Source: Ligula intestinalis
Lineage: Eukaryota; Platyhelminthes; Cestoda; Diphyllobothriidea; Diphyllobothriidae
DNA length: 64,000 bases
Direction: 5' to 3'
NCBI GenBank assembly: GCA_036362985.1
Contig: JAYGXS010000005.1
Span: 51,723,174-51,787,173 of the forward strand
A program made the position numbers and the translations under genes. The notes beneath the pieces are model-generated. The model was not told where the DNA came from, did not search any database, and saw only the letters and a list, made by a program, of their open reading frames with translations. How positions within the stretch are numbered: position 1 is the stretch's first letter; each line of letters starts with the position of its first letter. Shown here one piece after another: positions 52,970-63,019 of this stretch.

Positions 52970-53668
52970 ATCAACTCAAAGAAACGAAGTCGTCAGGTCT
53001 GGATGAGATACCTGCAAAGCTATTAAAAGAGCTAGCCATAGAGTTGGCGGCACCCCTGTACCTAATTTTCCGAGCTTCTCTTAATACTGGACAAGTGCCA
53101 CCCGATTGGAAGGCAGCGTGGATCTCACCCATCCACAAAAGTGGGAGTCGAGCGACCACAAATAACTATAGACCGGCCTGCCTCACCTCAATATTCTGCA
53201 AGCTTATGGAACGCATTGTCAAACGCGAGCTGATGCACTTTTTGGAGCAACATCAATTTCCTTCTGATAAGCAGCACGGATTCCGCAGGGGAAGGTCCTG
53301 CTTGACTAATCTGCTCTATTGTCTAGAACAATGGACCAAGCGATCAATGAAGGGAATACGGTGCATACAGTCTTTTTAGACTTCAAGAAGGCGTTTGACA
53401 CGGTGCCTCATCAACATCGCTTATACGAGCTCAGCCGCATAGGGGTTAGGGGAAACCTTTTGCAGTGGATCGTAAACTTCTTGACTGGTCGTACCCAGAC
53501 CATATGTGTTGGCGAACAGCGGTCGGCGGAGGTAGCAGTTGAGAGCGGGGCTCCACAGGGATCTCGCATATTCCTATAACAAACACTCGAAAAGTAGTGT
53601 GCATAGAACAATTGAATAAGACCTTCAAAAACTAAACGACTGGAGTATTCAGTGGCAAATGCCGTTTT
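52970..53668 (+). mobile_element. CR1-like LINE family X, RT fingers with palm deletion
   Basis: Plus-strand frames read KSSGLDEIPAKLLKELA (about 52985-53040), LNTGQVPPDWKAAWISP, HKSGSRATTNNYRPACLTS, HGFRRGRSCLTNLLY and then, after a frameshift near 53340, FLDFKKAFDTVPHQ and the SGAPQGS block ending near 53565. The catalytic YADD region should follow but is missing; reading resumes at LNDWSIQWQ near 53630, directly before the 10 N gap. Confidence 0.88.
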
Positions 53669-53678
53669 NNNNNNNNNN
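53669..53678. other. Short assembly gap (10 N)
   Basis: Ten N between a LINE X fragment and a different repeat that contains large palindromes. Confidence 0.97.
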
Positions 53679-54300
53679 AAATAGGACACTTTGCAAACCA
53701 GTTCTTTGACATCCAATTCGGACCAAAAGGGATCTAACGGTCCAGGAGAGTTCCCGAACATTTTGTAGAAAACTGGCAAATACTGGAAGCTTTTCAGTCG
53801 ACTGGAAAGCTTCCAGTATTTGCCAGTTGGAAACCGTCGACGACGGTTTCCAACGCTGATAAAATCAAACTTAAGCAAAATTGTGCCTTGCCTCCTTTTC
53901 CAATCCTTAAAAATAAAAATAAAAAACAAAAACTAAGAACAATGTATCGATTCCAATATTCTTCTACTAATATCTCAATGTTTATAAAAAATTATTATGA
54001 AAGAAAATAATTTTCTCTTCAACTATACTAAAATATATATAGTTTCCTCTTATAATGTATCAGAAGTACCCATCTCAGACATCTGCAACGTCCTATCTAA
54101 TTAGCAAACTCATGCCACTGGACAACGATTGTAATCTCCGTATCGAGCAGACCCATGCATACGGTAGATGCCATATCCTCAGCTGATTCTTTCACCTTCA
54201 AACTGACCGCGGCTAAGTATACCTCAGTTAAAAAACATGACAGTTTTTCCAGACCCCAAGTATTCTTACTATAAAACCGTAACACCTACAATGTATAGCT
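53679..54300 (+). repeat. Dispersed repeat shared with 1.58-2.29 kb, containing palindromes
   Basis: It aligns in order with 1580-2290 except for 53771-53853, which is a pair of palindromes not present in the other copy. It is followed by FB copy 8, as at the left end of the window. Confidence 0.65.
53771..53853. repeat. Two adjacent palindromes
   Basis: 53771-53828: arms of 23 bp (AACTGGCAAATACTGGAAGC... and its complement) around TCAGTCGACTGG, so the 58 bp are palindromic except for one T/G pair. 53827-53853: a perfect 27 bp odd palindrome (TTGGAAACCGTCG, A, CGACGGTTTCCAA). Confidence 0.9.
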
Positions 54301-54515
54301 ATTTTATTTAATGTTTTTCTAGATTTGTTCCCTAGAAGTCAGGTTTTTTTTACTTAAAACAAACTCCTTATTTCGCACACTATTGCCCTAGCAAAAGACC
54401 AAAACAAATACAATGGTCACTGCGAAAGAAGGCGTTTGGGTTAGGTTCTTTCCTGCCTTCCAGGGTTTTTGACGGCGCAAAAGATGTGCTTTACAAAAAA
54501 ACCTTATAATTATTA
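54240..54515 (+). repeat. FB family, copy 8 (best preserved)
   Basis: Left arm near 54338-54385 (CAGGTTTTTTTTAC, AAACAAACTCCTTATTTCGC), right arm near 54415-54460 (CACTGCGAAAGAAGGCGTTTGG), then TTCCAGGGTTTTTGACGGCG, ATGTGCTTTACAAAAAAACC and a TTATAATTATTATG tail. A hairpin of more than 35 bp with a short loop is possible. Confidence 0.75.
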
Positions 54516-56055
54516 TGTGTTTCGGTCCCACCAAGCTTCCTCGTCCCCTAGTCTTTCAAAATACTCCACTTTTAGAACGATCCACTATAAAAGACTTAGG
54601 TCTAAGCTGCACAAATAAACTAACATTTTCGCCTCATGCGGATCGAATATCTGCGAAGGCTGCACAGATATGTGGTTTTATATCACAAAATTTCTTCCTG
54701 CTGGAAATAAAGTTAAAACTCTATCGCATGTATGTTCTACCCATCCTAGAATATTGCTGTCCGCTCTTTAGTCTAAAGAATGCTTCTGACCACGGTAAGA
54801 TCCAAAATGCACAGAGGTTATTTACTCGCGAAATATTCGCTCTTCCTCGATCGACTATTTCTTTTACGGAGAGATGTCAGTTAGCGAACATGACATTTCT
54901 TTGGGTCAGAAGACTCGAAGCGGGCCTCTGTTTCCTCTTTCAAGTTAACTCTACACCTAGCCTTCCACGAATGAACGCTCTCATTCCCGCAGATAGACCT
55001 TATGCCACTCGTAATTCCTCCAGGATAATTGCACCCCCCTTAAGCTCCACCTCGAACCATTCTCACTTCTTCGTCTCCAAATATGCCTTCCTCTGGAATA
55101 ATATTCCTCCCGAAATTAGGCTCTCGTCGAACTTAGCAGTTTTGAAAGTCAGATTACGTAAACACTTAACTTCGGAAGATATAAAGTCCTTGTTATCCGT
55201 CTCCTTCCCAAACACACAGCTTTTGGACTTTGAAAATGGTCCGCTGGTATCTGAGGTGGTTATGTTTATCTAACATTGTTTGCCATATATGTCTATTTCT
55301 TCCTCTTTTGAGTGATATTTGCAACGATGTTTCGTCCACTTCTTTGTCCAGCCAGCATTGCCTTTTCTCTATTCTCCGTTTTACAACCCTGACGATAGGC
55401 TTCATGGTCTTTAGGTTTGCTCATGGCGGTTCTGCTATTTTCGCCATGCCGTCGCTGGACTCCACAGTCTACAGGGTCACATCTCCGGCGTTTCGTTGAT
55501 GATCAGGTGACCTCTGCCGTTCACTCTCTTGTCGTCCCTGATATCCGCGATGGCCTCCTCCGGTCTCACCTCCCTGATGGTTGATCATGTATCCAGTCGG
55601 GCGGTGTTACAGTGGTAAACGACAGCCTCTGCTGTTATATGATTTCTCCGATTAAAAGAAGCGTTCCCAACCCTCATACGTTCTCATCAACAGTCCTGTC
55701 TAATTTGCATTGCAATCAATCCTCCTAACCAACCCCCTTAATTTTGTTGAAGCAGTTTTTTTCTCCTTCGTGTTGTTTTTTTAAACGAAAGTTCGCTGAA
55801 CTTCGCACCAGCTTTAATGGTAGGAGTTTTTTTCACTGCTTCCTCCTTAGTTCACCATGCGTTTCAGAGAGTGATTACTACTATTTTAAAACGACGATAT
55901 TTTTGTGAAAATGAATTAATCTACCAACATTACTACACGTTCCCGCTGCCTATGTGGTTGTTTCACGGAGAGCAGCATTTATAAACTTTGTATTTATTTT
56001 TCAACAGCACTAAGTTTGCAATGAGGAGGCCCTCCGGGCCTAAAAAATAAAATGT
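54509..56055 (+). mobile_element. CR1-like LINE family Y, RT C-terminus with complete 3' end
   Basis: A 252-codon open frame (54515-55273) encodes the RT thumb and C-terminal region: LKDLGLSCTNKLTFSPH, LYRMYVLPILEYCCPLF, KIQNAQRLFTREIF, YATRNSS and FVSKYAFLWNNIPPEIRLSS. The absence of internal stops makes this the youngest-looking LINE piece here. A 3' UTR of about 770 bp follows, ending GGGCCTAAAAAATAAAATG. Palm, fingers and endonuclease are absent (5' truncation). Confidence 0.88.
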
Positions 56056-56065
56056 ATTTGATTAT

Positions 56066-57660
56066 TTAGACGCGTCTTCGTCGCGTTCCCACCCGCTCCT
56101 CCCCCGGCGGCTAAAGTCTGCTGCACCCATCCCCTTACGTTGGATCAACCGTCCCCTCCACCCATCCCATATTTATGATGACGCAGCAGCCCCTCCCGGC
56201 CACGCTGCTACGACTCCTCCTCCTCGCCGCCAGAATTAGGGCAACCCTGGACCTCTCTGATACTGCTCTTTCTGCCGAGTCTGCCTGGGCCACCGCGACT
56301 GTTCTGTACGTTGCAGCTCCTGCAATAGTTGGTGCCATTTTCGCTGCAGTGGCCTCGCCAACTCTGACGATTGGTCACCCGAATTCACCTGCCTCAGTTG
56401 TCCCGTGCCTCTACCTGCCCCTACGCCTCCTTCCTTTCCTGTCTCTTACAAAAATGCTCAAGTCTCTGAGCTGGCCACGCCGCTTAGCCTTAAACTGCTA
56501 CAGTTTAATGTTAATGGTCTACTCGGCAAGCTTGACGAGTTCCTCGCATCCATACTTTCGCACAGCATTGCTGTAGCCGCTACCCAAAAGACGAAGTGGT
56601 CTAACTCCAACAAAGTCCCCCCGTGGGCAGACTACACGATCGTCCGTCGCGACTGCAGTCAGAACAAACGCGGAGGTTCGGCCTTCTTGGTGCACAAATC
56701 AATTGAACATTATCACCTACATCTTCTTGGTGTCCATCCCACGGAAGTACTGGCGATTTCCCTAGACACTGGCCCGGCCCGGCTAACCTTTGTGAACGTC
56801 TGCATTTCTGCAATTTTGAGGTGTCCTCCCGGTTTTACCGCTTCTATCGCTCACTACTTACCTTCTGGAGACAGTTTGGCGCAAGATGACTTCAACGCCC
56901 ACCACGACCTGCAGTGCTCAAATTTGGCGGCCGATCCCTAGGGAGAATTCCTGGCCAATGGATTAGAACACACCCGCTTCGCCATCCCCAACAAGAACAG
57001 CCAAATGCGATTCCCAACCAATGGTGCCTTCAGCTCACACAATGTTTCCTTCGCCAGTCTCAGCCTGGTAGCCTCCACCATGTGGTGCACGGAAATTAGC
57101 CTTGGTAGCGATCATACCCCTATCAAGGCCACAAAAAGGCACTTCATTAACTTCAAGCAAACCGATTGGACAGCGTTTACCGCCGAATACGAAGCCGAAA
57201 TCGATGACCTACCACCTTCGACCTGTGTCCACACGGCGGAGCGAGCCTTTCGTCGACTGCTTCTGGCAGCACCAAGTCACCACATCCCGAACGGCCGCAA
57301 TCCCCTACATCGTCCTAATTACCTGCCTGAAGCCTCTCACCCGAAACGTGAGAAAGACGATTTCCGAGTAGGTGATGCCAATGACACGCGCACTGTCAAG
57401 CTGAATGACCTGATCACCAAGATCATCAACGACGGCAAACACAAACGCTGGCATGAAGTAGTTGCAGATTTCTATTTTTGCGGCAACTCAGCTGCCACTT
57501 GGAAACTTCTACGCCGAGCTGATACACCGAACCAGTCTATTAGCTTCGGGGACGGCAACTGCATTGCAAACAATGGTGCGATCGCCGCAAAGATGAACAA
57601 CCTGTTCTCGCCGTCAAGAAAAGGAGAACTTCGAAAACCTTAGCTGTCCCCTACGTCCGA
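56066..57660 (+). mobile_element. LINE 5' half with PHD-like finger and endonuclease, RT missing
   Basis: One frame runs from a Pro/Arg-rich leader (broken by TAG and TGA near 56236 and 56257) through a zinc-finger block at about 56262-56405: CRVC, RDCSVRCSSC, WCHFRC, then W and FTCLSC. The spacing is that of a PHD-type C4HC3 finger. An endonuclease domain follows at 56480-57120 (LLQFNVNGLLGKLDEFL, AATQKTKW, RGGSAFLVHK, QDDFNAHH, LGSDHTPI), then a linker to 57643. It ends just where the RT should start. Confidence 0.8.
56480..57643 (+). pseudogene. LINE endonuclease plus RT linker, broken
   Basis: The catalytic landmarks of the APE-type endonuclease are visible: FNVNGL (Asn), an ATQKTKW block where the usual Glu of the TE-T motif reads Gln-Lys, DDFNAHH (Asp/Asn) and GSDHTPI (Asp/His). 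A TAG near 56939 and a frame change near 56940-57005 split it. The segment 57005-57643 is open for 212 codons and ends in FSPSRKGELRKP. Confidence 0.78.
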
Positions 57661-57699
57661 AAATGCTAGCTGTCTTCCCCTATTAAGCCATATTCACTC

Positions 57700-58320
57700 G
57701 AATGCACAAGTGTGTCAAAACGGCCCCCAGGCTAAATGCCGCTTGAATAATGTCGGCTGTCTTGTTTTAAGCAAGTTACCAGCCCCCTGCTTCAAAATGC
57801 AGTTGTTTCGACTCGTGGAGATGAAGCCCCGCGACGTGACCTTGCGACGGAGTGCCAGCGGTCCACCCCCTCTTCTTTGAGACATAGTTGTTGCATCTGG
57901 TGGACCTGAACACTCTGAACCCAGGTAGCCACAGCTGCTTCGAGAACCACTCGAGCACCCCCTCCCCTCCCTGCTGACAAATAATGGGCCTCTGTATACG
58001 AAACCACCCACCCTTCAGTGCTATGTTTCAAACAAATCTGATTCCACAGTAACTGGCTCCTGAATTCAAATAAAAACAGCGGGCGCTCCCTCTCCCACTG
58101 ACACACACATTCTCCCAAGACTGGCTTCACCCCGCATCTGTAGGTTGTTACGGAACGTGCGTCGTACCCTTGTCTAGAGTCAGGCGATATTTGGCCGTAC
58201 CGTACTACACTGATAATTGTTGTCATTGGGGTTTGACGTACACGTTACTGCTGCATACAGAGTCAGAGGAGGCAAGAAACTCGAAACACAGAGCATTCTG
58301 CTCGTAAAAACTCCTAAGTC
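57700..58320. repeat. GC-richer repeat Z, copy 1
   Basis: Two parts match other places in the window: about 57900-57975 resembles 62520-62575 (ACTCGAGCACCCC block), and about 58020-58290 resembles 63505-63840 (TGTTTCARACMAATC, CTCCCAAGACTGRCTTC, GAGTCAGRCGAT, GATACAGAGTCGGARGAGGC-like). The 63.5 kb copy contains about 55 bp more near 63690-63745. The class is unknown. Confidence 0.6.
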
Positions 58321-58402
58321 CCGGACAGCACACTGCAATCGAAACTGAACGTAGTAACTTCCACGAGCCTGAACATGGCAAAAAGAATAAGTCCAATGAA
58401 GG

Positions 58403-58440
58403 GGCCCTTGGGCCTTAAATATACAATTTATTATTATTTG
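58403..58440 (+). repeat. Solo 3' end of LINE family Y
   Basis: CCTTGGGCCTTAAATATAC and an ATTTATTATTATT tail: only the final ~40 bp of the family Y 3' end, a strongly 5'-truncated insertion. Confidence 0.55.
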
Positions 58441-58545
58441 AGCACAATGTGCGTATTTGGCAAAGCCGGTGCACGTAAAAAAGGGAAAATAAGAGTTGAA
58501 ACATGGGGAGGAAAACATCGAGGGGCAGGCAGCACGCAGGGCAAA

Positions 58546-59215
58546 TCACAAAAGCTTCGGAAGTGTCCGTAGGTGTTCCAAGTCTAAAATGCGGCTACAG
58601 GATTCATCCAGGGCGCAGTTTGGCGACGGAGAGGCGAGGTGGCCCTCACCAGTCTGTGGGAGAGCCAGGTCATAAGAGGGCTCAAGGACAGACCCCAGAG
58701 AGCCTCTATCAGGTGCGCAGGGTGGTGATTGGACGGAAAAGAGTTCGGATGGACGCAGTGCGGACCAAGCCTCCAGGCTACTTTCGCACTCAAACCTCGA
58801 TGCAGGGTCTTGGCGGGGGTCTATCACACCTGGTACCAGTGTTGAGATGCTGTTTGAGAAGTCGGCAACCGGGGCAACATCTGAAAACGCGGGAGTGCTA
58901 GCCAGCCGTAACCGACCGCTGTCAGCACCGCCGCCGTCGCGGTAGTCTTGCTGCCCTCTTCGGTCGCCAAGGAGGTCGTGATGTTCCAGATAGCGACGAG
59001 TCGCCATACTAACGTCTGGCAGGCCGATATCCGCTTCGGAATTTGCGAAACTACCAGATATCAGAGTCGTAGAGGGGTCCGCACGCGTAAGCTTTTGGAT
59101 CAGCGTCGGTGATAGGTACTTCTGTACTAGGCCCGCCAACATGGCACTCTCGTCGGTGTTTGTGCAATTTGATTTGCTACGACTGTCCCTCGAGCGGTTC
59201 TGGGCAAATGAATGA
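58546..59215 (-). CDS. Candidate coding exon, function not recognised
   Basis: An open minus-strand frame reaches from a good splice acceptor (TTTTCCCCTTTTAG, ending 59216) to TGA at 58546, about 220 codons with no stop. From the ATG at 59142 it reads MLAGLVQKYLSPTLIQKL, then ISGSFANSEADIGLPDVSMA, RRYLEHHDLLGDRRG and a long Asp/Ser/Pro-rich, probably disordered stretch. It resembles no LINE product in the window and has no repeat partner here. It could be an internal or terminal exon of a gene extending upstream on the minus strand. The composition is non-repetitive, but the identity is unknown to me. Confidence 0.4.
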
Positions 59216-59377
59216 CTAAAAGGGGAAAACTTGTTCAGTTAAATTCAGTTTCACTAAAAGAAGGATAGGCGAACACCATCGAAATCGCTACTAGTTATAA
59301 GGTGGTTAAGAAAAGAATGGAGTCAGCGTGAGCAGACCTTGTGCAACAGGAATGTGCTTGTTAGGGGTTCAGCAGAA

Positions 59378-59690
59378 TTAAATAATTCGATTGACCAAAT
59401 TGTGAAAAATTCTCTATAAGAGTAGAACCCGCACAGCAGGGAAAGCTTTCGGGCAGCCAACGTTCTACCATTGAGCTACGAGGCTCACAGTGCGCCGTGA
59501 ATTTAATCACACTTGGGTAGATTCGTTTGCCCAGCTTTGCCGCACATATGGAATCCACCAATACGGACGCAGTAAGCTGACTGCCAAGCAGGAGTTCCTG
59601 AGTAATCATCTAGGATCAGCCAGATGGACTACTACAGTGGGTTCACTATCTCATGATATCCGAGGATCCCTACAAGTAACTTCCTGCTAC
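59378..59690 (-). repeat. SINE2 copy 4
   Basis: Minus-strand order is body (59640-59520: TGGATTCCATATGTGCGGC region), then the tRNA-like part (GAGCCTCGTAGCTCAATGG at about 59485-59467, GCGGGTTCTACTC B-box analogue) and the tail (plus strand ATTGACCAAATTGTGAAAAA). Confidence 0.7.
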
Positions 59691-59969
59691 TCAAACGCAA
59701 ACGAAGCTGCGGCCCCAAAAGTCTAACAACTAAACTAATAGTCGTTCTTCACAAGAGGGCATGCTGTGATTTATGAAGGAATATAACGTTTAATTGAAAT
59801 ACAAGCTTTTTTAGCAAAGTGTAAAATTCCGAAAAAGTGGAAATCGGGCGTACTAGGTTAACTTAAGTTCTACTTGCAGAGGATGCCTGTTTATACAAAA
59901 CCACCGAGTGAATATAGCATGAAAAGTAAAATTACGTTGGAAAATAATCATTTAGTAAGGTTTTCATAT

Positions 59970-60950
59970 ATATGTGGTCCATTATTACGTGGAATGTAAT
60001 CTATGGATGTTGCCGAACAGCCCAAATTTCAAGTATATATTCCAATACGTTTTCACGAGAATGTCTACTTTTTTTCTTTCGTTTATGCATTGCCTAAGTT
60101 GCGTTGGACTAAAGCAACCACAATAACGCTTGACTTGACCCATTGGGAGATAACAGGAGTAAGATATTTCGTAAGCTCACGTGCGGACATGCCGGGCAGT
60201 GAAAAATGAATTTAAATTTAATTGTCATCTGCGATTATAAACGTACAATCTTTTGTACACTAACAGTAATTGCCTTCCACCAAATATTTTTGTAATTATT
60301 TTGGGATTTCGATTACGAAGAGGTTCAGATCTTCCTTGAAATTCTAATTATGACTTTACAATTTTCACTGGCTTCAGTCAATTGACCACAAATAATGATT
60401 ATATTCTATGTTATTAAGTTGGTTTGGCAGATTTGGTTAATTTAGTTGACCCGATTGTGAAATCTGCCAAACCAACTTAATAATTAAGTCATCCTAGTAG
60501 TCATTCTGGTGGATTCTAGATGATTTCTTAGGAAATCCTGCTTGGGCAGTCAACTTGCTGTCCCGTATTGATGGATTCCATATGAGCGGAAAAGTTGGGC
60601 GAGTAATATCGACCGAAGTGTGATCAAACTCACGGTGTGAAGCGCGACATTCGTAGCTCAAGTAGGTAGAGCGTTGGCTTGTGTAAAAGGCCTCCCTCCT
60701 ATGCGGGTTCGAATCCCGCCGAATGCCGCGAGTTTTTTCACAGTTGGGTCAACTATATTCTATGTGCTTACCAAAACCTTCAAAATAATATATTTCTTAA
60801 AAGCTTTTACGCAAATAACCAGCTTTTAAACATTTTTTTTCTTATGCAGCTGTCGTTGGGTGTCATAGTTTCAGAACCACCTAATCATGTGAACCCATTG
60901 CCGAGAAAAATGAACGTCCCTTACAAAAGTCACGAATGAATATGCTCAAG
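59970..60950 (+). repeat. Non-coding repeat shared with 22.24-22.80 kb, SINE-interrupted
   Basis: It matches the 22.2-22.8 kb stretch before 60400 and after 60765. The interruption is the SINE2 insertion. Confidence 0.7.
60411..60753 (+). mobile_element. SINE2 copy 5, complete, with 11 bp TSD
   Basis: Flanked by TATATTCTATG on both sides (60400-60410 and 60754-60764). The related locus at 22640-22670 has the uninterrupted sequence, so this is a genuine insertion of 343 bp. Order: a perfect 24 bp inverted repeat (60411-60434 / 60460-60483), the body (60484-60645), a tRNA-like segment (60650-60729: ATTCGTAGCTCAAGTAGGTA, GTTGGCTTGTG, GCGGGTTCGAATCCCGC) and the end TTTTTTCACAGTTGGGTCAAC. Near its start it contains GTTGACCCGATTGTGAAA, the reverse complement of its end. 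Confidence 0.85.
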
Positions 60951-60959
60951 ATTGATTTA

Positions 60960-61790
60960 GAAAAATTCTACAAAAAAGTTAACGCTCGAAAAAAGTTTTA
61001 ATCATATATTTTGGCGTCTGATGTCTGCGTACCTTAATTTTTTTTGATGATTAAGTCAAGATCAGAATGAAAAAATTTGGCCAGTGGATTAATTTCCCTA
61101 ACAATAAGGGATATCTCTTCTGTTATAAATGAAAGAGCTAAATGCTTTATCTACAACAGTACAGTTATCAGCATATTTGGTTACTTCTAGACTCACTTCT
61201 ACAAGAACAAATGCAAGGCAGAGTGGCAAAAATATCAACGGCGATTTTGAAAAAAAACTGTTTCGCAATGTCCCGTGACAACTCTGTCGAAAGTGTTTTA
61301 TGTTAACTGTCTCTAACTTCATATCGATTTTACAATTAATTTGGTTGTCATATGCCAATAAAATTCTTAAACGCAGTCTTTACCTGTAAGCACTCAAATA
61401 TAAAATATAAATTTAATATGGAGTATAGCAAAGAACAACCTTAAATGTTTATTACTCAATTTTATGGCACAAAAATTGGCAGATTTGCAAAATATAATTT
61501 TTTAGACTTATTTCGCTCTTCTTTTCCCAAAAGTAATGCACAATCTCCTAATTACACTAACCTCAATTTCATGGACGCAAAACAAAATTCTTCGTTTTGT
61601 GAACAGATATAATCAAAAATTTTCTGCTCTTCATAAATGTTCTTTTATAGTGCAACATACACACACAAGAAGTCCTTTTCCGCAGCGTTTGATAGCTTAG
61701 GAAATTTCTCGGATATCAAAAAACGCTAGATTTCACCAATTTTTGCCGCTATTTTTTCCCAGTATTCTGATCTGAATGGAAGTAAATCCC
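60960..61790. other. Non-coding interval
   Basis: AT-rich, with no supported gene. Short frames are without motif. Confidence 0.4.
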
Positions 61791-61794
61791 AGTA

Positions 61795-61985
61795 AGCAAC
61801 ATTATGCGCCTCAAGTCAACCCAATGAACTAAATAAATAACCTCAAGTGTGCGTTAAATCCTGAAATCCCCAACCTGTCACCAGATATGTAATCTACTGT
61901 AGGTTCACTTCATTGTTGGGGTGTTGGCAGATTTAAATAATTCGATTGACCCAATTGTGAGGAATTTGCGGCTTACTAGCTTCCA
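61795..61985. repeat. Small dispersed repeat followed by a SINE2 tail remnant
   Basis: 61795-61900 matches 29295-29420. 61920-61975 carries the SINE2 terminal block (TTCGATTGACCCAATTGTG) without a tRNA part. Confidence 0.5.
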
Positions 61986-62299
61986 AAATTTCAGCCGATG
62001 GGCAATCAACTGTAAGTTCTCAAGCAACAACTAACAATCTAGGACGGAAATAAAGGTTACCGTATTCAGAACCTTTACCATGTTATTAGTTGTTCTACGC
62101 TTCATCTACGTGTTTATTTATTAGATGACACAAAGGAAAAAAGCGAAACTGTCAGCAGGAAGCACAGGGTAGTTTTATGGAAGACGATTTCTCTTGATAC
62201 ACAGAAACCGGTATGCATATGAAGGTTCTTGTGATTTCCGACCGAACTAATTTGAAATTCTGCACGCCCATCTCCGATAAAATCCTGTCTAACCTATAT

Positions 62300-62575
62300 G
62301 CGAGAGTACTCCTCCTCCTCCTCCAGCGAAAGCAGCCCGCCCTCCCCCTTGAACCCTTCTACTCGAAAGCACATGCGTGTCAAAAACAGCCCACAACAAA
62401 GTGGCACTTGAATACGACACATCCTCCTTTTCTCGGGCCTCCACAGAAAGCATACTAGAGCTCGTAGCTGTCATGTCTAGTTGACCTACACATTCAACCC
62501 AGTCTCCCCTTCGCGTGAAAAATAGCCGCGACTGTTCCGAGTGCCACTCGAACACCCCATCCTCCTCTTCCTCTC
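62300..62575. repeat. GC-richer repeat Z, copy 2 (left part)
   Basis: The GCGTGTCAAAAACAGCC block and the CACTCGAACACCCC block match 57700-57975 in order. Confidence 0.5.
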
Positions 62576-63019
62576 TCGGCGAACACAGAAACGCTGCCTG
62601 GATGAGCGGCGGCTTGTTGACCTGAGAAGCACTGACTTACTTGTCCGCGCACACTCGCATCACCTGGCCGGTGCAGCGTATGTGTGCCAGTTAGCCACGG
62701 TCCACTCGCACGCCCCCTGCCTTGCTGACACATTCCCTAATAGCATTGCGCGCGTTAGCGTATTACGCAAACACGGGCTTCACGCGCGCTTGGTTGTTAT
62801 TGGCTGGGATAATTACGCAGTCAATAGGTGATTGGCTTATCGATTTTTTGCATGCTCTCGCCATCGGCCGACGCGCGTCCGCCGCTCGTGAGTGCATGCA
62901 GGTGTCACAGTGGCGCCATTCTAACGTGGCGCAATCTGCTGATAACAGGTGCGAGCGAGTTCTCGTTACTGTGACTGCAAATCCGGTAAATCTGTTGTTT
63001 TTTGCCGTTTTTTTTTCAG

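Noticed and set aside
54515..55273. 252-codon uninterrupted ORF as a possible host gene
   Set aside because: It shares its blocks with four other broken copies in the window and matches the RT thumb and C-terminus of family Y LINE.
60650..60729. Well-formed tRNA-like sequence with complete T arm
   Set aside because: It lies inside a 343 bp insertion with target duplications, and related tRNA-like segments recur in SINE2 copies at 38.3, 39.3 and 59.5 kb. The anticodon region is irregular, so it is SINE-derived and not a tRNA gene.
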